DNA of 64,000 bases from Acidobacteriaceae bacterium (GTDB lineage Bacteria > Acidobacteriota > Terriglobia > Terriglobales > Acidobacteriaceae), in NCBI GenBank assembly GCA_003156805.1, contig PMHV01000013.1:164388-228387 (forward strand), given 5' to 3'. Made by a program: the position numbers and the translations under genes. The first letter of the stretch is position 1; every line of letters starts with the position of its first letter. This document shows positions 41,953-50,369 of the stretch, piece by piece. The notes beneath the pieces were generated by a model. The model was given only the letters and a program-made list of their open reading frames with translations, was not told the origin of the DNA and did no database searches.

Positions 41953-43800
41953 TTGCTCGACTTCTTAGGCGATCTTAAACGAACTCACATGTGCGGAACG
42001 TTGCGCGCTTCGCACGCCGGCGAAAAGGTCACCCTTATGGGATGGGTCAACCGTCGGCGCGACCACGGCAACCTGCTTTTCGTCGATCTGCGCGATCGCA
42101 CGGGCGTGACCCAGGTCGTGGTCAATGCCGAGCGCAACGCGGCGGTCCACAAAAAGGCGGAAGCTCTGCGCAACGAGTACGTGATCGCCGTGATTGGCGT
42201 GGTGAAGCATCGCGATGCCGGCACCGTAAACAAAAATATGGCCACCGGGGAAGTGGAATTGGTGGCGGAGGAATTGCGCATTCTGAATGAGTCGAAGCTG
42301 CCTCCGTTTCTGCCGTCGGATACCGCGCTCACCAATGAAGAGACGCGGCTGAAGTATCGCTACATCGATCTGCGACGCGACGTGATGCAGTTCAACATCG
42401 AGATGCGGCACAAGGTGGCGAAGGCGATTCGCGATTATCTTTCGGCGCAGGGATTTTTCGAGATTGAAACGCCGTTCATGACGCGGTCCACGCCTGAGGG
42501 CGCCCGCGATTATCTGGTCCCCAGCCGTGTGCAGCCGGGGACGTTTTATGCGCTGCCGCAGTCGCCGCAGCTGTTCAAGCAGATTCTGATGATCTCCGGC
42601 TTCGACAAATATTTTCAGATCGTGCGCTGCTTCCGCGATGAAGATTTGCGTGCCGACCGCCAGCCGGAATTCACCCAGGTCGATTTAGAAATGTCGTATC
42701 CGCAGCCCGAGCAGGTGTGGGAAGTAGTCGAAGGATTTCTGCAGGCGGCGTTCGCGGCCGCGGGACATGAGATCAAAACCCCGTTTCCCCGCATGGATTA
42801 TGACGAAGCGATCCGGCTGTACGGGATCGACAAGCCGGATTTGCGTCTGCCCGAGATGACCGACGTGCGCGAATGCTTTGCCGCGGAGAATCTACAGGAG
42901 CTTGCCGTCAATCCGAATCTTCCCGTGATTGCGATCCGCACTCCGAAAGTGGGCGAGCTTTCGCGCAAAGAGCGCGACGACATCAAACCCATGTTCCACT
43001 CCAAGGGCGGAGCCAGAGTATTCGAAGACTTCAAACGCATCGCCAACAAATTCCCTGACGCCGCGGCGAAGGTCAAGGCGAAGACGCAAGCTGCCGACGA
43101 TGACCTGATCGTGCTGGTTGTGGGGCCGGCAGAGAGCGGGCCACAAACGCCGCTTCCCGCGCATCGTAAGGTTTCACCGCAGGAGTTGGCCATTTACGCT
43201 TCGGCTGGACTGCTGCGTCTTGCGCTCGGCCAGAAATATGCCGATCGCCACAACTGCTTTCAGCGCGGCGATTATCGTTTTCTGTGGGTGACAAACTTTC
43301 CCATGTTCGAATGGGATGAGAGCGCAAAGCAGTGGATGGCGGCGCATCATCCGTTTACCTCGCCGCACGAGGAGGATATGTATCTGCTCGGAGTCGGCGC
43401 CGGCCCGGTGTCGGTGAAAGATCCGCAGTCGTCGCTGAGCGCGGTGCGCGCCCTGGCCTACGACGTTGTCCTGAACGGTACGGAACTGGGATCGGGCTCG
43501 ATTCGTATTCACCGGCAAGACGTGCAGAGCACGATCTTCCGCGCGCTGGGCATGACCGACGAAGAAGCGCGCTCGCGGTTCGGATTTTTTCTCGAAGCGC
43601 TGGAGTACGGCACGCCTCCGCACGGCGGGATCGCGCTGGGCCTCGACCGCATCGTGATGATTCTGGCCGGTGCGGAAAGCTTGCGCGAAGTGATTCCGTT
43701 CCCAAAAACCGCGCGCGCCGTGGATTTGATGGTAGACGCGCCCACCCCGGTGAGCGATGCGCAGTTGCGGGAGTTGGGAATTGCGGTGAAAAAGAGTTAA
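41953..43800 (+). CDS. aspS: Aspartyl-tRNA synthetase (bacterial type)
   Basis: A 615-residue class IIb synthetase with an OB-fold anticodon domain (GWVNRRRDHGNLLFVDLRDR), catalytic core (FLPSDTALTNEETRLKYRYI, FRDEDLRADRQPEFTQVD) and the bacterial GAD insertion (about 280-420), ending GLDRIVMILAG. The start is a TTG at 41953 with AAGGA 6 nt upstream; the peptide LDFLGDLKRTHMCGTLR is the family N-terminus, so an ATG at 41989 would cut into it. Whether it also charges tRNA-Asn cannot be judged. Confidence 0.95.
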   Translation: MLDFLGDLKRTHMCGTLRASHAGEKVTLMGWVNRRRDHGNLLFVDLRDRTGVTQVVVNAERNAAVHKKAEALRNEYVIAVIGVVKHRDAGTVNKNMATGEVELVAEELRILNESKLPPFLPSDTALTNEETRLKYRYIDLRRDVMQFNIEMRHKVAKAIRDYLSAQGFFEIETPFMTRSTPEGARDYLVPSRVQPGTFYALPQSPQLFKQILMISGFDKYFQIVRCFRDEDLRADRQPEFTQVDLEMSYPQPEQVWEVVEGFLQAAFAAAGHEIKTPFPRMDYDEAIRLYGIDKPDLRLPEMTDVRECFAAENLQELAVNPNLPVIAIRTPKVGELSRKERDDIKPMFHSKGGARVFEDFKRIANKFPDAAAKVKAKTQAADDDLIVLVVGPAESGPQTPLPAHRKVSPQELAIYASAGLLRLALGQKYADRHNCFQRGDYRFLWVTNFPMFEWDESAKQWMAAHHPFTSPHEEDMYLLGVGAGPVSVKDPQSSLSAVRALAYDVVLNGTELGSGSIRIHRQDVQSTIFRALGMTDEEARSRFGFFLEALEYGTPPHGGIALGLDRIVMILAGAESLREVIPFPKTARAVDLMVDAPTPVSDAQLRELGIAVKKS

Positions 43801-44337
43801 GGAACTTCTGTTTGAGTTCAATCCGGCTCCGGGGCTGGCCCGGGCTAAGTCGCGTCTCTACTCCCGCGGGTGCCCCTGTCCAAGCTCCGCTTGGGCGGGG
43901 CCTTTCACCTTGACTTTTCCACAACTTGATGTGACATCTGACCTTGCGCCCACCATTCGAATCGCGCGATCATGGTCGAGGCCGTGACGGTTGGCAGAAG
44001 CCAATCCGTCGCGCTCCTAAGTTCTTCATTTCACGGATTTTAGTATCTAAGTTCTTTGAAAACCGTACTTTGCGGGGAATTTCGCGCTAACGTGATGATT
44101 CCAGAGATTTTGCAAAAAGGGGGAGGGGGTGCCTGGTACACGGGGTGGTACGGACCGGGCGCATTTCGGCTTTCAGACTCGGAGAAACTGCGCTACCACG
44201 CCCCCGCGAAGCGGCCCGTCATCGATATTTTTCAGGTAGTTTTCTACAGGCCCTGAACGACTGTGACCCGCATCTTTGCCTTCCGCTCTACCATCTGCGA
44301 AACTGGCCACTAGCCACTGATCACTAGCCACTCATCC
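43801..44337. other. Gene-free interval between aspS and mutL, with repeat C copy 2
   Basis: A 537-nt interval. A hairpin CCAAGC / GCTTGG lies at about 43881-43895. Repeat C copy 2 spans about 44045-44165, with ATCTAAGT (44045), a block from AATTTCGCGC to GATTCCA (44078-44103) and G-rich ends. A CACTAG / CCACTGAT-type tandem run (44307-44335) abuts the mutL start. No gene is seen. Confidence 0.7.
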
Positions 44338-46410
44338 ATGGGCCGCATCCACGTACTTTCCGAGCAAGTTGCCAACAAGATCGCCGCCGGCGAGGTCGTG
44401 GAAAGGCCTGCTTCGGTGGTGAAAGAGCTGCTCGAAAACGCGCTCGACGCGGGCGCGACTCGCATCAAGATCAGCGTGGAGGCTGGCGGCAAAAGGCTGA
44501 TTCAGATCACCGACAACGGCTGCGGCATGGTGCGCGACGACGCCATGCTGGCGTTTGAGCGCCATGCTACCTCAAAGATCAAAGACGCCGACGATCTGCT
44601 GAGCGTGGCCACGCTAGGATTTCGCGGCGAGGCGCTGCCTTCGATCGCCTCGGTATCGCGGCTGCACCTGGAAACGCGCGCCGCGCCAGATCAGGATCAA
44701 GGTGAAGATCAAGATGAACCCGGCGGCGCAGAGAGTGAAGCCGGCACAGTGATTGAGATCAACGGCGGCAAGATGGCGCGCGTCGAAGAAGCCGGACTGC
44801 CAGTCGGCACATCGATCACGGTGCGCGATCTCTTCTTCAACACGCCGGCGCGCAAGAAGTTCTTGAAGTCGGAGCCGACCGAGCTCTCTCATATCGCCTC
44901 GCTGGTCACGCATTACGCACTGGCGCATCCCGAAAAACATTTCGAATTGCATTCGGCCGCGAATGCCATGCTGGTCGCGCCGCCGGTAGCGGGGCATAGC
45001 GAGCGCGTCTACCAGGTGTTCGGCAAAGAGACGCTGGATCAGTTGATTCCGATTGCGGCCGCGCAGACGCTGGAGCACGTGGGTCTGCCGCAGCCTCCGC
45101 CCTGGCGACGACAGAAACAAGAGCAGGATCAGCAAGAAGATGAAGATCTCGACGGAAGCAGACCTTCTCGCTCAGATCCCGGCGAGATGCGCGTTCACGG
45201 ATTCGTTTCGAAGCCTGAGATTCAGAAGCTGAACCGCAATTCGATTTTTGTTTTTGTGAATGGACGGCTGATTCGCGACCGGCTGGTGCAGCATGCCTTG
45301 ACCGAAGCCTATCGAAACATTATTCCTCCGTCGGTTTATCCGGTGGTGCTGCTGTTTTTGGAGTTGCCCGCCGCCGAAGTCGATGTCAATGTGCATCCCT
45401 CGAAGACGGAAGTACGCTTCCGTCAGCAGACGCTGATGCACGACTTTGTGCGCGACTCGGTGCGCGCCGCGCTGATGAAAGCGCGTCCGGTGCCGCAATT
45501 CACCACCGAGATTCGCGCCCACGCGACGGCAAGCTCATCGCTGACTCCGGGAGCGCGGGATTGGGAAGTTTCCTCAGGGATTGCTTCTGTGGCGGGTTCG
45601 GCGGCGGGACGCGCGTTCTATGAGCCTGTGGCAGGCGGCGGGTTTGCTTTGCAGCCGCCGAGCGCACCTCCAGTTTCGGCGCGGTTTCAGTTCGAAGGCG
45701 GGATCGCTGTCGAGGCGAATGCCGCGATTCCCGTAGCCCGCGGACTCGAGGGAACAGGAAAGGAAACGATTCCGGATAACGGCTGCGCTCCTGCGCTCGA
45801 CGTGCGAGATGAAGAGCCGACCCTCGATTCGCTGTCGACACTCAAGCCGCTGGGCCAGATTCGCAACTCGTTTATTCTTGCGGTAAATGAAGACGGGCTA
45901 TGGATTGTCGACCAGCACGTCGCCCATGAGCGCGTGCTGTTTGAGCGCATCCTGAAACAGCGCGCGGCGCAGAAAGTCGAGAGCCAGCGCCTGCTGATGC
46001 CCATCGTGCTGGAGCTTTCTCCCGCGCAACAAGCGGTGTTCGCGGAGATTTCCGGCGAGCTGCAGCACAACGGCTTCGAAGCCGAGCCTTTTGGCGCGCG
46101 CAGCGTTGCGGTGAAAGTGGCTCCCGCCGGAGTGGACGCTGCGGCAGCCGAGCACATGCTTCACGAACTCCTCGACCAGATCTCGCGCGAAGAGCAGTCG
46201 TTGAACCTGGAAAAGATTCGCGCACGCATTGCCGCATCCATTGCGTGCCATGCCGCGATCAAGGTCAACATGCCGCTCGAGCAAAACAAAATGGAGTGGC
46301 TTCTCGCGGAACTCGCGAAAACCGACCATCCCATGTCGTGCCCGCACGGTCGGCCGGTCGTGCTGCGCTATTCTGTAAAGGATATTCAGAAGGCGTTTAA
46401 GAGAATCTAG
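44338..46410 (+). CDS. mutL: DNA mismatch repair protein MutL (endonuclease type)
   Basis: A 690-residue GHKL ATPase. N-terminal motifs: ENALDAGATRIKI, DNGCGM, ATSKI and GFRGEALPSI. A DQHVAHERVLFE segment in the C-terminal domain matches the DQHA(X)2E(X)4E endonuclease motif except for one Ala-to-Val change, and CPHGRP supports zinc-dependent nicking, so this MutL probably cuts DNA itself (no MutH expected). Two acidic, Gln-rich low-complexity insertions (about residues 118-134 and 258-280) are encoded by short repeats and are not typical. The next gene starts 9 nt later. Confidence 0.95.
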   Translation: MGRIHVLSEQVANKIAAGEVVERPASVVKELLENALDAGATRIKISVEAGGKRLIQITDNGCGMVRDDAMLAFERHATSKIKDADDLLSVATLGFRGEALPSIASVSRLHLETRAAPDQDQGEDQDEPGGAESEAGTVIEINGGKMARVEEAGLPVGTSITVRDLFFNTPARKKFLKSEPTELSHIASLVTHYALAHPEKHFELHSAANAMLVAPPVAGHSERVYQVFGKETLDQLIPIAAAQTLEHVGLPQPPPWRRQKQEQDQQEDEDLDGSRPSRSDPGEMRVHGFVSKPEIQKLNRNSIFVFVNGRLIRDRLVQHALTEAYRNIIPPSVYPVVLLFLELPAAEVDVNVHPSKTEVRFRQQTLMHDFVRDSVRAALMKARPVPQFTTEIRAHATASSSLTPGARDWEVSSGIASVAGSAAGRAFYEPVAGGGFALQPPSAPPVSARFQFEGGIAVEANAAIPVARGLEGTGKETIPDNGCAPALDVRDEEPTLDSLSTLKPLGQIRNSFILAVNEDGLWIVDQHVAHERVLFERILKQRAAQKVESQRLLMPIVLELSPAQQAVFAEISGELQHNGFEAEPFGARSVAVKVAPAGVDAAAAEHMLHELLDQISREEQSLNLEKIRARIAASIACHAAIKVNMPLEQNKMEWLLAELAKTDHPMSCPHGRPVVLRYSVKDIQKAFKRI

Positions 46411-46418
46411 CTCTGTTT

Positions 46419-47303
46419 ATGAACGATCAGGATCTCCAACAGCTTCGCCGCGAGAAGTGGCGGCTGGATGGCAACCCCATCCGGACGATCGAACAGGCGC
46501 GCGCCTTCGTCGAGACCGTGGGATTTTGCCTGATGTATCCGGTGCGGCCAACCGTGCCGGTGCCAACCTTCATGGGCGCATTCGTGGGGGCGGACAATCG
46601 TCTTCCAACGTGGCAGCAGGCTTACTCCGATCCGCGGGCGGCGGAGGCGACAGCGTTGATGGTGCGGCTGCTGCGCGAGCGTGCAGCTTATGAAGCGAAT
46701 TTAATCGACGAGAACAATGCGCTTCTGCTGGCGGCCTCGGTGTTTCCTTATTTCTATGCATTGGTGGGCGAGCGCAATCCCAAGCACGCGCCGAAGCAGG
46801 GGCCGCGTTCTCCGTACTCGCCGCTGGCTTGCGACGCCTTTGAGCTGATCCGGCGCGACGGGCCCATCTCGAAGCAGAAAATGCAGGAAGTGCTGGGCGG
46901 CAGCATATCGTTCCCCGCGCTCGATAAGGCGCTGGGCGAGCTATGGTCCAAGTTGCGCATCACGCGCGTGGACTACAACGCGAGCGAAGGTTCGTTTTGG
47001 GATGTGCTCTACCGCTGGGCGCCGGATGCGGTGCGCGAAGGCGTGGGATTGTCGGTGCAGCAGGCGCTCTCGGCCTTGCTTTCGAAATATCTGGATTGCG
47101 TGGTCGCCGCCGAGCACTCGGAACTTGAATCGTTCTTCGGCAATTTCGTGGCGAAGTCGAAAGTGAAGGATGCGGTGAATGCGCTGCTGGCGGCGCGCGA
47201 ATTGAGCTTTGTGCACGTAGGCGGGAGATCGATGATCGAAATCACGCCGGCAAAAGCCCCCGCGCTTTTCGCGGCAGCGCCTCTCGCTGTAAAGCGGAGA
47301 TGA
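46419..47303 (+). CDS. AlkZ/YcaQ-related winged-helix protein (tentative)
   Basis: A 294-residue soluble protein starting 9 nt after mutL, so almost certainly cotranscribed. The layout, an N-terminal aromatic-rich half (FVETVGFCLMYPVRP, TFMGAFVGADNRLPTW) and C-terminal winged-helix pieces (ISKQKMQEVLGGSISFPALD, KALGELWSKLRITRVDY), resembles AlkZ-type DNA glycosylase relatives, though no catalytic QxQ or QxD motif is evident. DNA-repair context fits. It may be a non-catalytic DNA-binding relative; the call needs a profile search. Confidence 0.55.
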   Translation: MNDQDLQQLRREKWRLDGNPIRTIEQARAFVETVGFCLMYPVRPTVPVPTFMGAFVGADNRLPTWQQAYSDPRAAEATALMVRLLRERAAYEANLIDENNALLLAASVFPYFYALVGERNPKHAPKQGPRSPYSPLACDAFELIRRDGPISKQKMQEVLGGSISFPALDKALGELWSKLRITRVDYNASEGSFWDVLYRWAPDAVREGVGLSVQQALSALLSKYLDCVVAAEHSELESFFGNFVAKSKVKDAVNALLAARELSFVHVGGRSMIEITPAKAPALFAAAPLAVKRR

Positions 47304-47413
47304 GGTCCCGGCATAGCATGTGTTCCCACGGCAATTGTCGTTTCCGAAAGATTTCACTTGAACGCACCATCAGCGATCCCGTAACTTTCTGGAGCCAGCA
47401 ACGTCGAACCAAC

Positions 47414-49471
47414 ATGAATAAAACTTCCCTAGCTTTCCTGATCTTGCTTGTTTTCACTTTCCCGGCAGTGGCGCAGAACGGCGCGGTCCGCCCGGCGAAT
47501 GAGCCCGCTTTTCCCTATACGCCGAGCCTTGATGTCGCGGCCATGGACAGATCCATCGATCCATGCGTGGACCTGTTTCACTATTCCTGCGGTGGCTGGC
47601 AGAAAAGCAATCCCATCCCGCCGGATGAAACCTCGTGGAGCGTTTACGCGAAGCTATACCAGGACAATCTCAACTTCCTCCGCGGAATGCTGGAGCAGGC
47701 TGCTTCGAGCGGCGCCGGAGATGCGGTCTCGCGCGAGATCGGCGGCTTTTATGGCGCCTGCATGGACGAGGCTGCAGTCGAAAAACGGGGACTGACGGCA
47801 ATTCAGCCGGAACTCGACTCCATTGGCGAGCTGAAGTCCGAACCGGCGATTGCGCCGCTGCTCGCGAGTTTGCCGCTTCCTTTCGGCCGGACGATTCTTT
47901 TTGAGGCCGGGTCCAGCCAGGACCCCGACGATTCGGAAAAACAGATCGCCGACTTCGGCCAGGGCGGCCTGGGCCTGCCTGATCGCGACTACTACACCAA
48001 GACCGACGCGAAATCGAAAGAGATTCGCGAGCGCTACCTGCTGCATGTGCAGAAAGTATTTGAGCTGATGGGCGACGCTCCCGCTGCTGCGAAGAGCCAC
48101 GCCGCAACCGTCATGCGCATGGAAACGGCTCTGGCCCAAGCGTCGCTTACCCGCGTGGAGCGGCGCGATCCTTACAAGCTGAAAAACAAAATGAGCGCCG
48201 CGGAGTTCGGAAAACTGGTTCCCAATTTCGATTGGGCCGCCTATTACCGCGACATGCATTTTCCGCAGATTGACATTCTGAACGTGGAGGCCACGGCGTT
48301 TTACAAACAGATGAACGCGGAACTCGCGGCGGAATCGCTCGACAGCTGGAAGACCTATCTGCGCTTCCACGTGGCCGATGCGTATTCGCCCTTCCTTTCT
48401 TCGCAGTTTGTGCAGGAAAATTTTGAGTTCTATCGCAAGTATCTTCACGGCGCGGAGCAAGTGCAGCCTCGCTGGAAGCGGTGCGTGCAATACACGGACC
48501 ATAACCTTGGCGAGGCGCTGGGGCAGGTTTATGTGGCCAAGGTCTTCTCGCCGGAACTGAAGGCGGATACGCTGGACATGGTCCGGCGCATCGAAGACGC
48601 AATGGCGCAGCGTATTCAGCAACTCGATTGGATGAGCCCGGAAACCAAACAGCAGGCCCTCGTCAAGCTGCACGGCATCCGCAACAAAATTGGCTATCCG
48701 GATAAATGGCGCGACTATAGCTCGATCAAAATTACTCGCGACGACTTTGCCGGAGATGTGCAACGCGCGGGCGAGTTCGAGCTGCACCGTCAAATCAACA
48801 AGATCGGCCAACCCGTGGACCACGGCGAATGGGACATCACTCCCACTACGGTAGACGCGTACTACGATCCCCAGATGAACGACATCAACTTTCCCGCCGG
48901 GGTGCTGCAGCCCCCTCTGTATGACCCCAAGATGGATGCGGCTCCAAACTATGGCGACACCGGCGGTACGATTGGCCACGAACTCACTCACGGCTTCGAC
49001 GACGAGGGCAGCCAGTTTGACGCGAAGGGTAATCTCAAGAACTGGTGGACGAAAGACGACCGGCAGAAGTTCGATGCGCGCACCAAATGCGTGGAAGATC
49101 AGTACTCAAGTTATGTTTCGGTGGAAGACGTGCATCTCAACGGCAAGCTGACGCTGGGCGAAAACGTGGCCGATCTCGGCGGCGAAATTTTGGGTTTCAT
49201 CGCCTGGAAAGATGCCACCAAAGATCAGGACCTTCAGCCCGTGGATGGTCTTACGCCGGAGCAGCGCTTTTTTGTCGGCTTCGCGCAATGGGACTGCGCC
49301 AACATGCGGCCTGAGGATTTGCGGGCGCGGGCCATGACCGATCCGCATTCCACGCCGCAATACCGGATCAACGGCGTAGTGGTCAACATGCCGGAATTCG
49401 CGCACGCGTTTTCCTGCAAGGCCAGCCAGCCCATGGTGAATCCGCCAGAGAAGATTTGCCGGATCTGGTAG
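47414..49471 (+). CDS. M13-family zinc metallopeptidase (neprilysin/PepO-like), secreted
   Basis: A 685-residue protein. The signal peptide MNKTSLAFLILLVFTFPAVA is followed by the long N-terminal helical domain (DLFHYSCGGWQKSNPIPPD) and the catalytic domain with HELTHGFDDEG (zinc HExxH) and ENVADLGG with the third ligand Glu and Asp, ending PPEKICRIW as in M13 enzymes. It would degrade peptides outside the cytoplasm. The ATG at 47414 begins the signal sequence; a longer frame to 47300 overlaps the preceding gene end. Confidence 0.95.
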   Translation: MNKTSLAFLILLVFTFPAVAQNGAVRPANEPAFPYTPSLDVAAMDRSIDPCVDLFHYSCGGWQKSNPIPPDETSWSVYAKLYQDNLNFLRGMLEQAASSGAGDAVSREIGGFYGACMDEAAVEKRGLTAIQPELDSIGELKSEPAIAPLLASLPLPFGRTILFEAGSSQDPDDSEKQIADFGQGGLGLPDRDYYTKTDAKSKEIRERYLLHVQKVFELMGDAPAAAKSHAATVMRMETALAQASLTRVERRDPYKLKNKMSAAEFGKLVPNFDWAAYYRDMHFPQIDILNVEATAFYKQMNAELAAESLDSWKTYLRFHVADAYSPFLSSQFVQENFEFYRKYLHGAEQVQPRWKRCVQYTDHNLGEALGQVYVAKVFSPELKADTLDMVRRIEDAMAQRIQQLDWMSPETKQQALVKLHGIRNKIGYPDKWRDYSSIKITRDDFAGDVQRAGEFELHRQINKIGQPVDHGEWDITPTTVDAYYDPQMNDINFPAGVLQPPLYDPKMDAAPNYGDTGGTIGHELTHGFDDEGSQFDAKGNLKNWWTKDDRQKFDARTKCVEDQYSSYVSVEDVHLNGKLTLGENVADLGGEILGFIAWKDATKDQDLQPVDGLTPEQRFFVGFAQWDCANMRPEDLRARAMTDPHSTPQYRINGVVVNMPEFAHAFSCKASQPMVNPPEKICRIW

Positions 49472-49488
49472 GCGGCGTTCCGGAATCG

Positions 49489-49509
49489 CCATTCACCATT
49501 CATTATTCA
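49489..49509 (+). repeat. Three tandem heptamers (CCATTCA type)
   Basis: CCATTCA, CCATTCA, TTATTCA run in order, starting 18 nt after the peptidase stop codon. Same style as the arrays at 38275 and 40967 but a different unit. Confidence 0.75.
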
Positions 49510-49599
49510 TTACGACCTGTGAGGGCCGCGTGCCTCTTCGCGTAGCAAAGTGTAATTAAACGTCACCCGCGTTCGCCATGTACAATCGTTACCTTCGCG

Positions 49600-50298
49600 A
49601 TGAACGAAAAACCGGGAATAGACAATCCTCAACGCAAACTGATCGTCGCTATTGATGGGCCGGCGGGCGCGGGCAAGAGCACGATCGCTTGGCGGCTGGC
49701 ACGGAAGCTGGGCTATGTGAATCTGGAGAGCGGCGCCATGTACCGTGCGCTGGGATTGAAGGCGATCGAGCAAGACGCGTCTTTCGAAGATGAAGACGCT
49801 CTGCTGAAGCTGGCGGAAGGATCCCGCATTCGCCTGGAGCCTACGATTGGCGGGAATCGCACGCTGCTGGATGGCCGCGATGTTTCGTCGCGCATTCGCG
49901 AGCGGGATGTCACCGAGGCCGCGTCGCGGGTTTCGGTTCATCCCAAAGTGCGGGCGTGGATGGTGGCGCGGCAGCAGGAGATGGGCGCAGGCGGCGGAGT
50001 GGTGATGGAAGGGCGCGACATCGGGACGAAAGTTTTCCCCCACGCCGACGTCAAGATTTTTCTCGATGCCGATCCCGTGGTGCGTGAGCAGCGGCGCATG
50101 GAACAGCAAAAACTGAAAGCCGAAGTGGCGGCCAGCGTCGCCGCTGAATTGCGCGAGCGCGACCGCAGAGACCGCACCCGGGCCGCGTCTCCGCTGGTGG
50201 CGGCGGCCGATGCGGTGGTGATCGATTCCAGCTCGCTCGGCGAAGATGAAGTGCTGGCGCGTGCGGAAGAGCTGGTGAAGGAGAAATTGAGTGATTGA
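49600..50298 (+). CDS. cmk: Cytidylate kinase
   Basis: A 232-residue NMP kinase phosphorylating CMP and dCMP. The P-loop is AIDGPAGAGKSTIA; NLESGAMYRALGLKA and GRDIGTKVFPHADVKIFLDA are family segments. Some N-terminal residues (MNEKPGIDNPQRK) precede the P-loop as in other Acidobacteriota-like proteins. The stop TGA lies inside the octamer inverted repeat at 50284-50369, and the convergent DUF4097 gene ends just beyond it. Confidence 0.95.
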   Translation: MNEKPGIDNPQRKLIVAIDGPAGAGKSTIAWRLARKLGYVNLESGAMYRALGLKAIEQDASFEDEDALLKLAEGSRIRLEPTIGGNRTLLDGRDVSSRIRERDVTEAASRVSVHPKVRAWMVARQQEMGAGGGVVMEGRDIGTKVFPHADVKIFLDADPVVREQRRMEQQKLKAEVAASVAAELRERDRRDRTRAASPLVAAADAVVIDSSSLGEDEVLARAEELVKEKLSD

Positions 50299-50369
50299 GT
50301 CATGAGAGATTGATTCCATTGCTCAATGACTCAATCACTCAATTTCTCAATCACTCAATCACTCAATCT
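50284..50369. repeat. Octamer tandem array forming a 19-bp inverted repeat between convergent genes
   Basis: CTCAATGA, CTCAATCA, CTCAATTT, CTCAATCA, CTCAATCA, CTCAATCT occupy 50322-50369 without gaps. The left arm 50284-50302 (AAATTGAGTGATTGAGTCA) is the perfect complement of 50327-50345. It contains the cmk stop and ends one base before the stop of the convergent gene, so it could also act as a bidirectional terminator. Confidence 0.9.

Noticed and set aside
43960-43985. tRNA-like TTCGAATC segment
   Set aside because: No complementary stem, anticodon arm or acceptor stem could be drawn around it.
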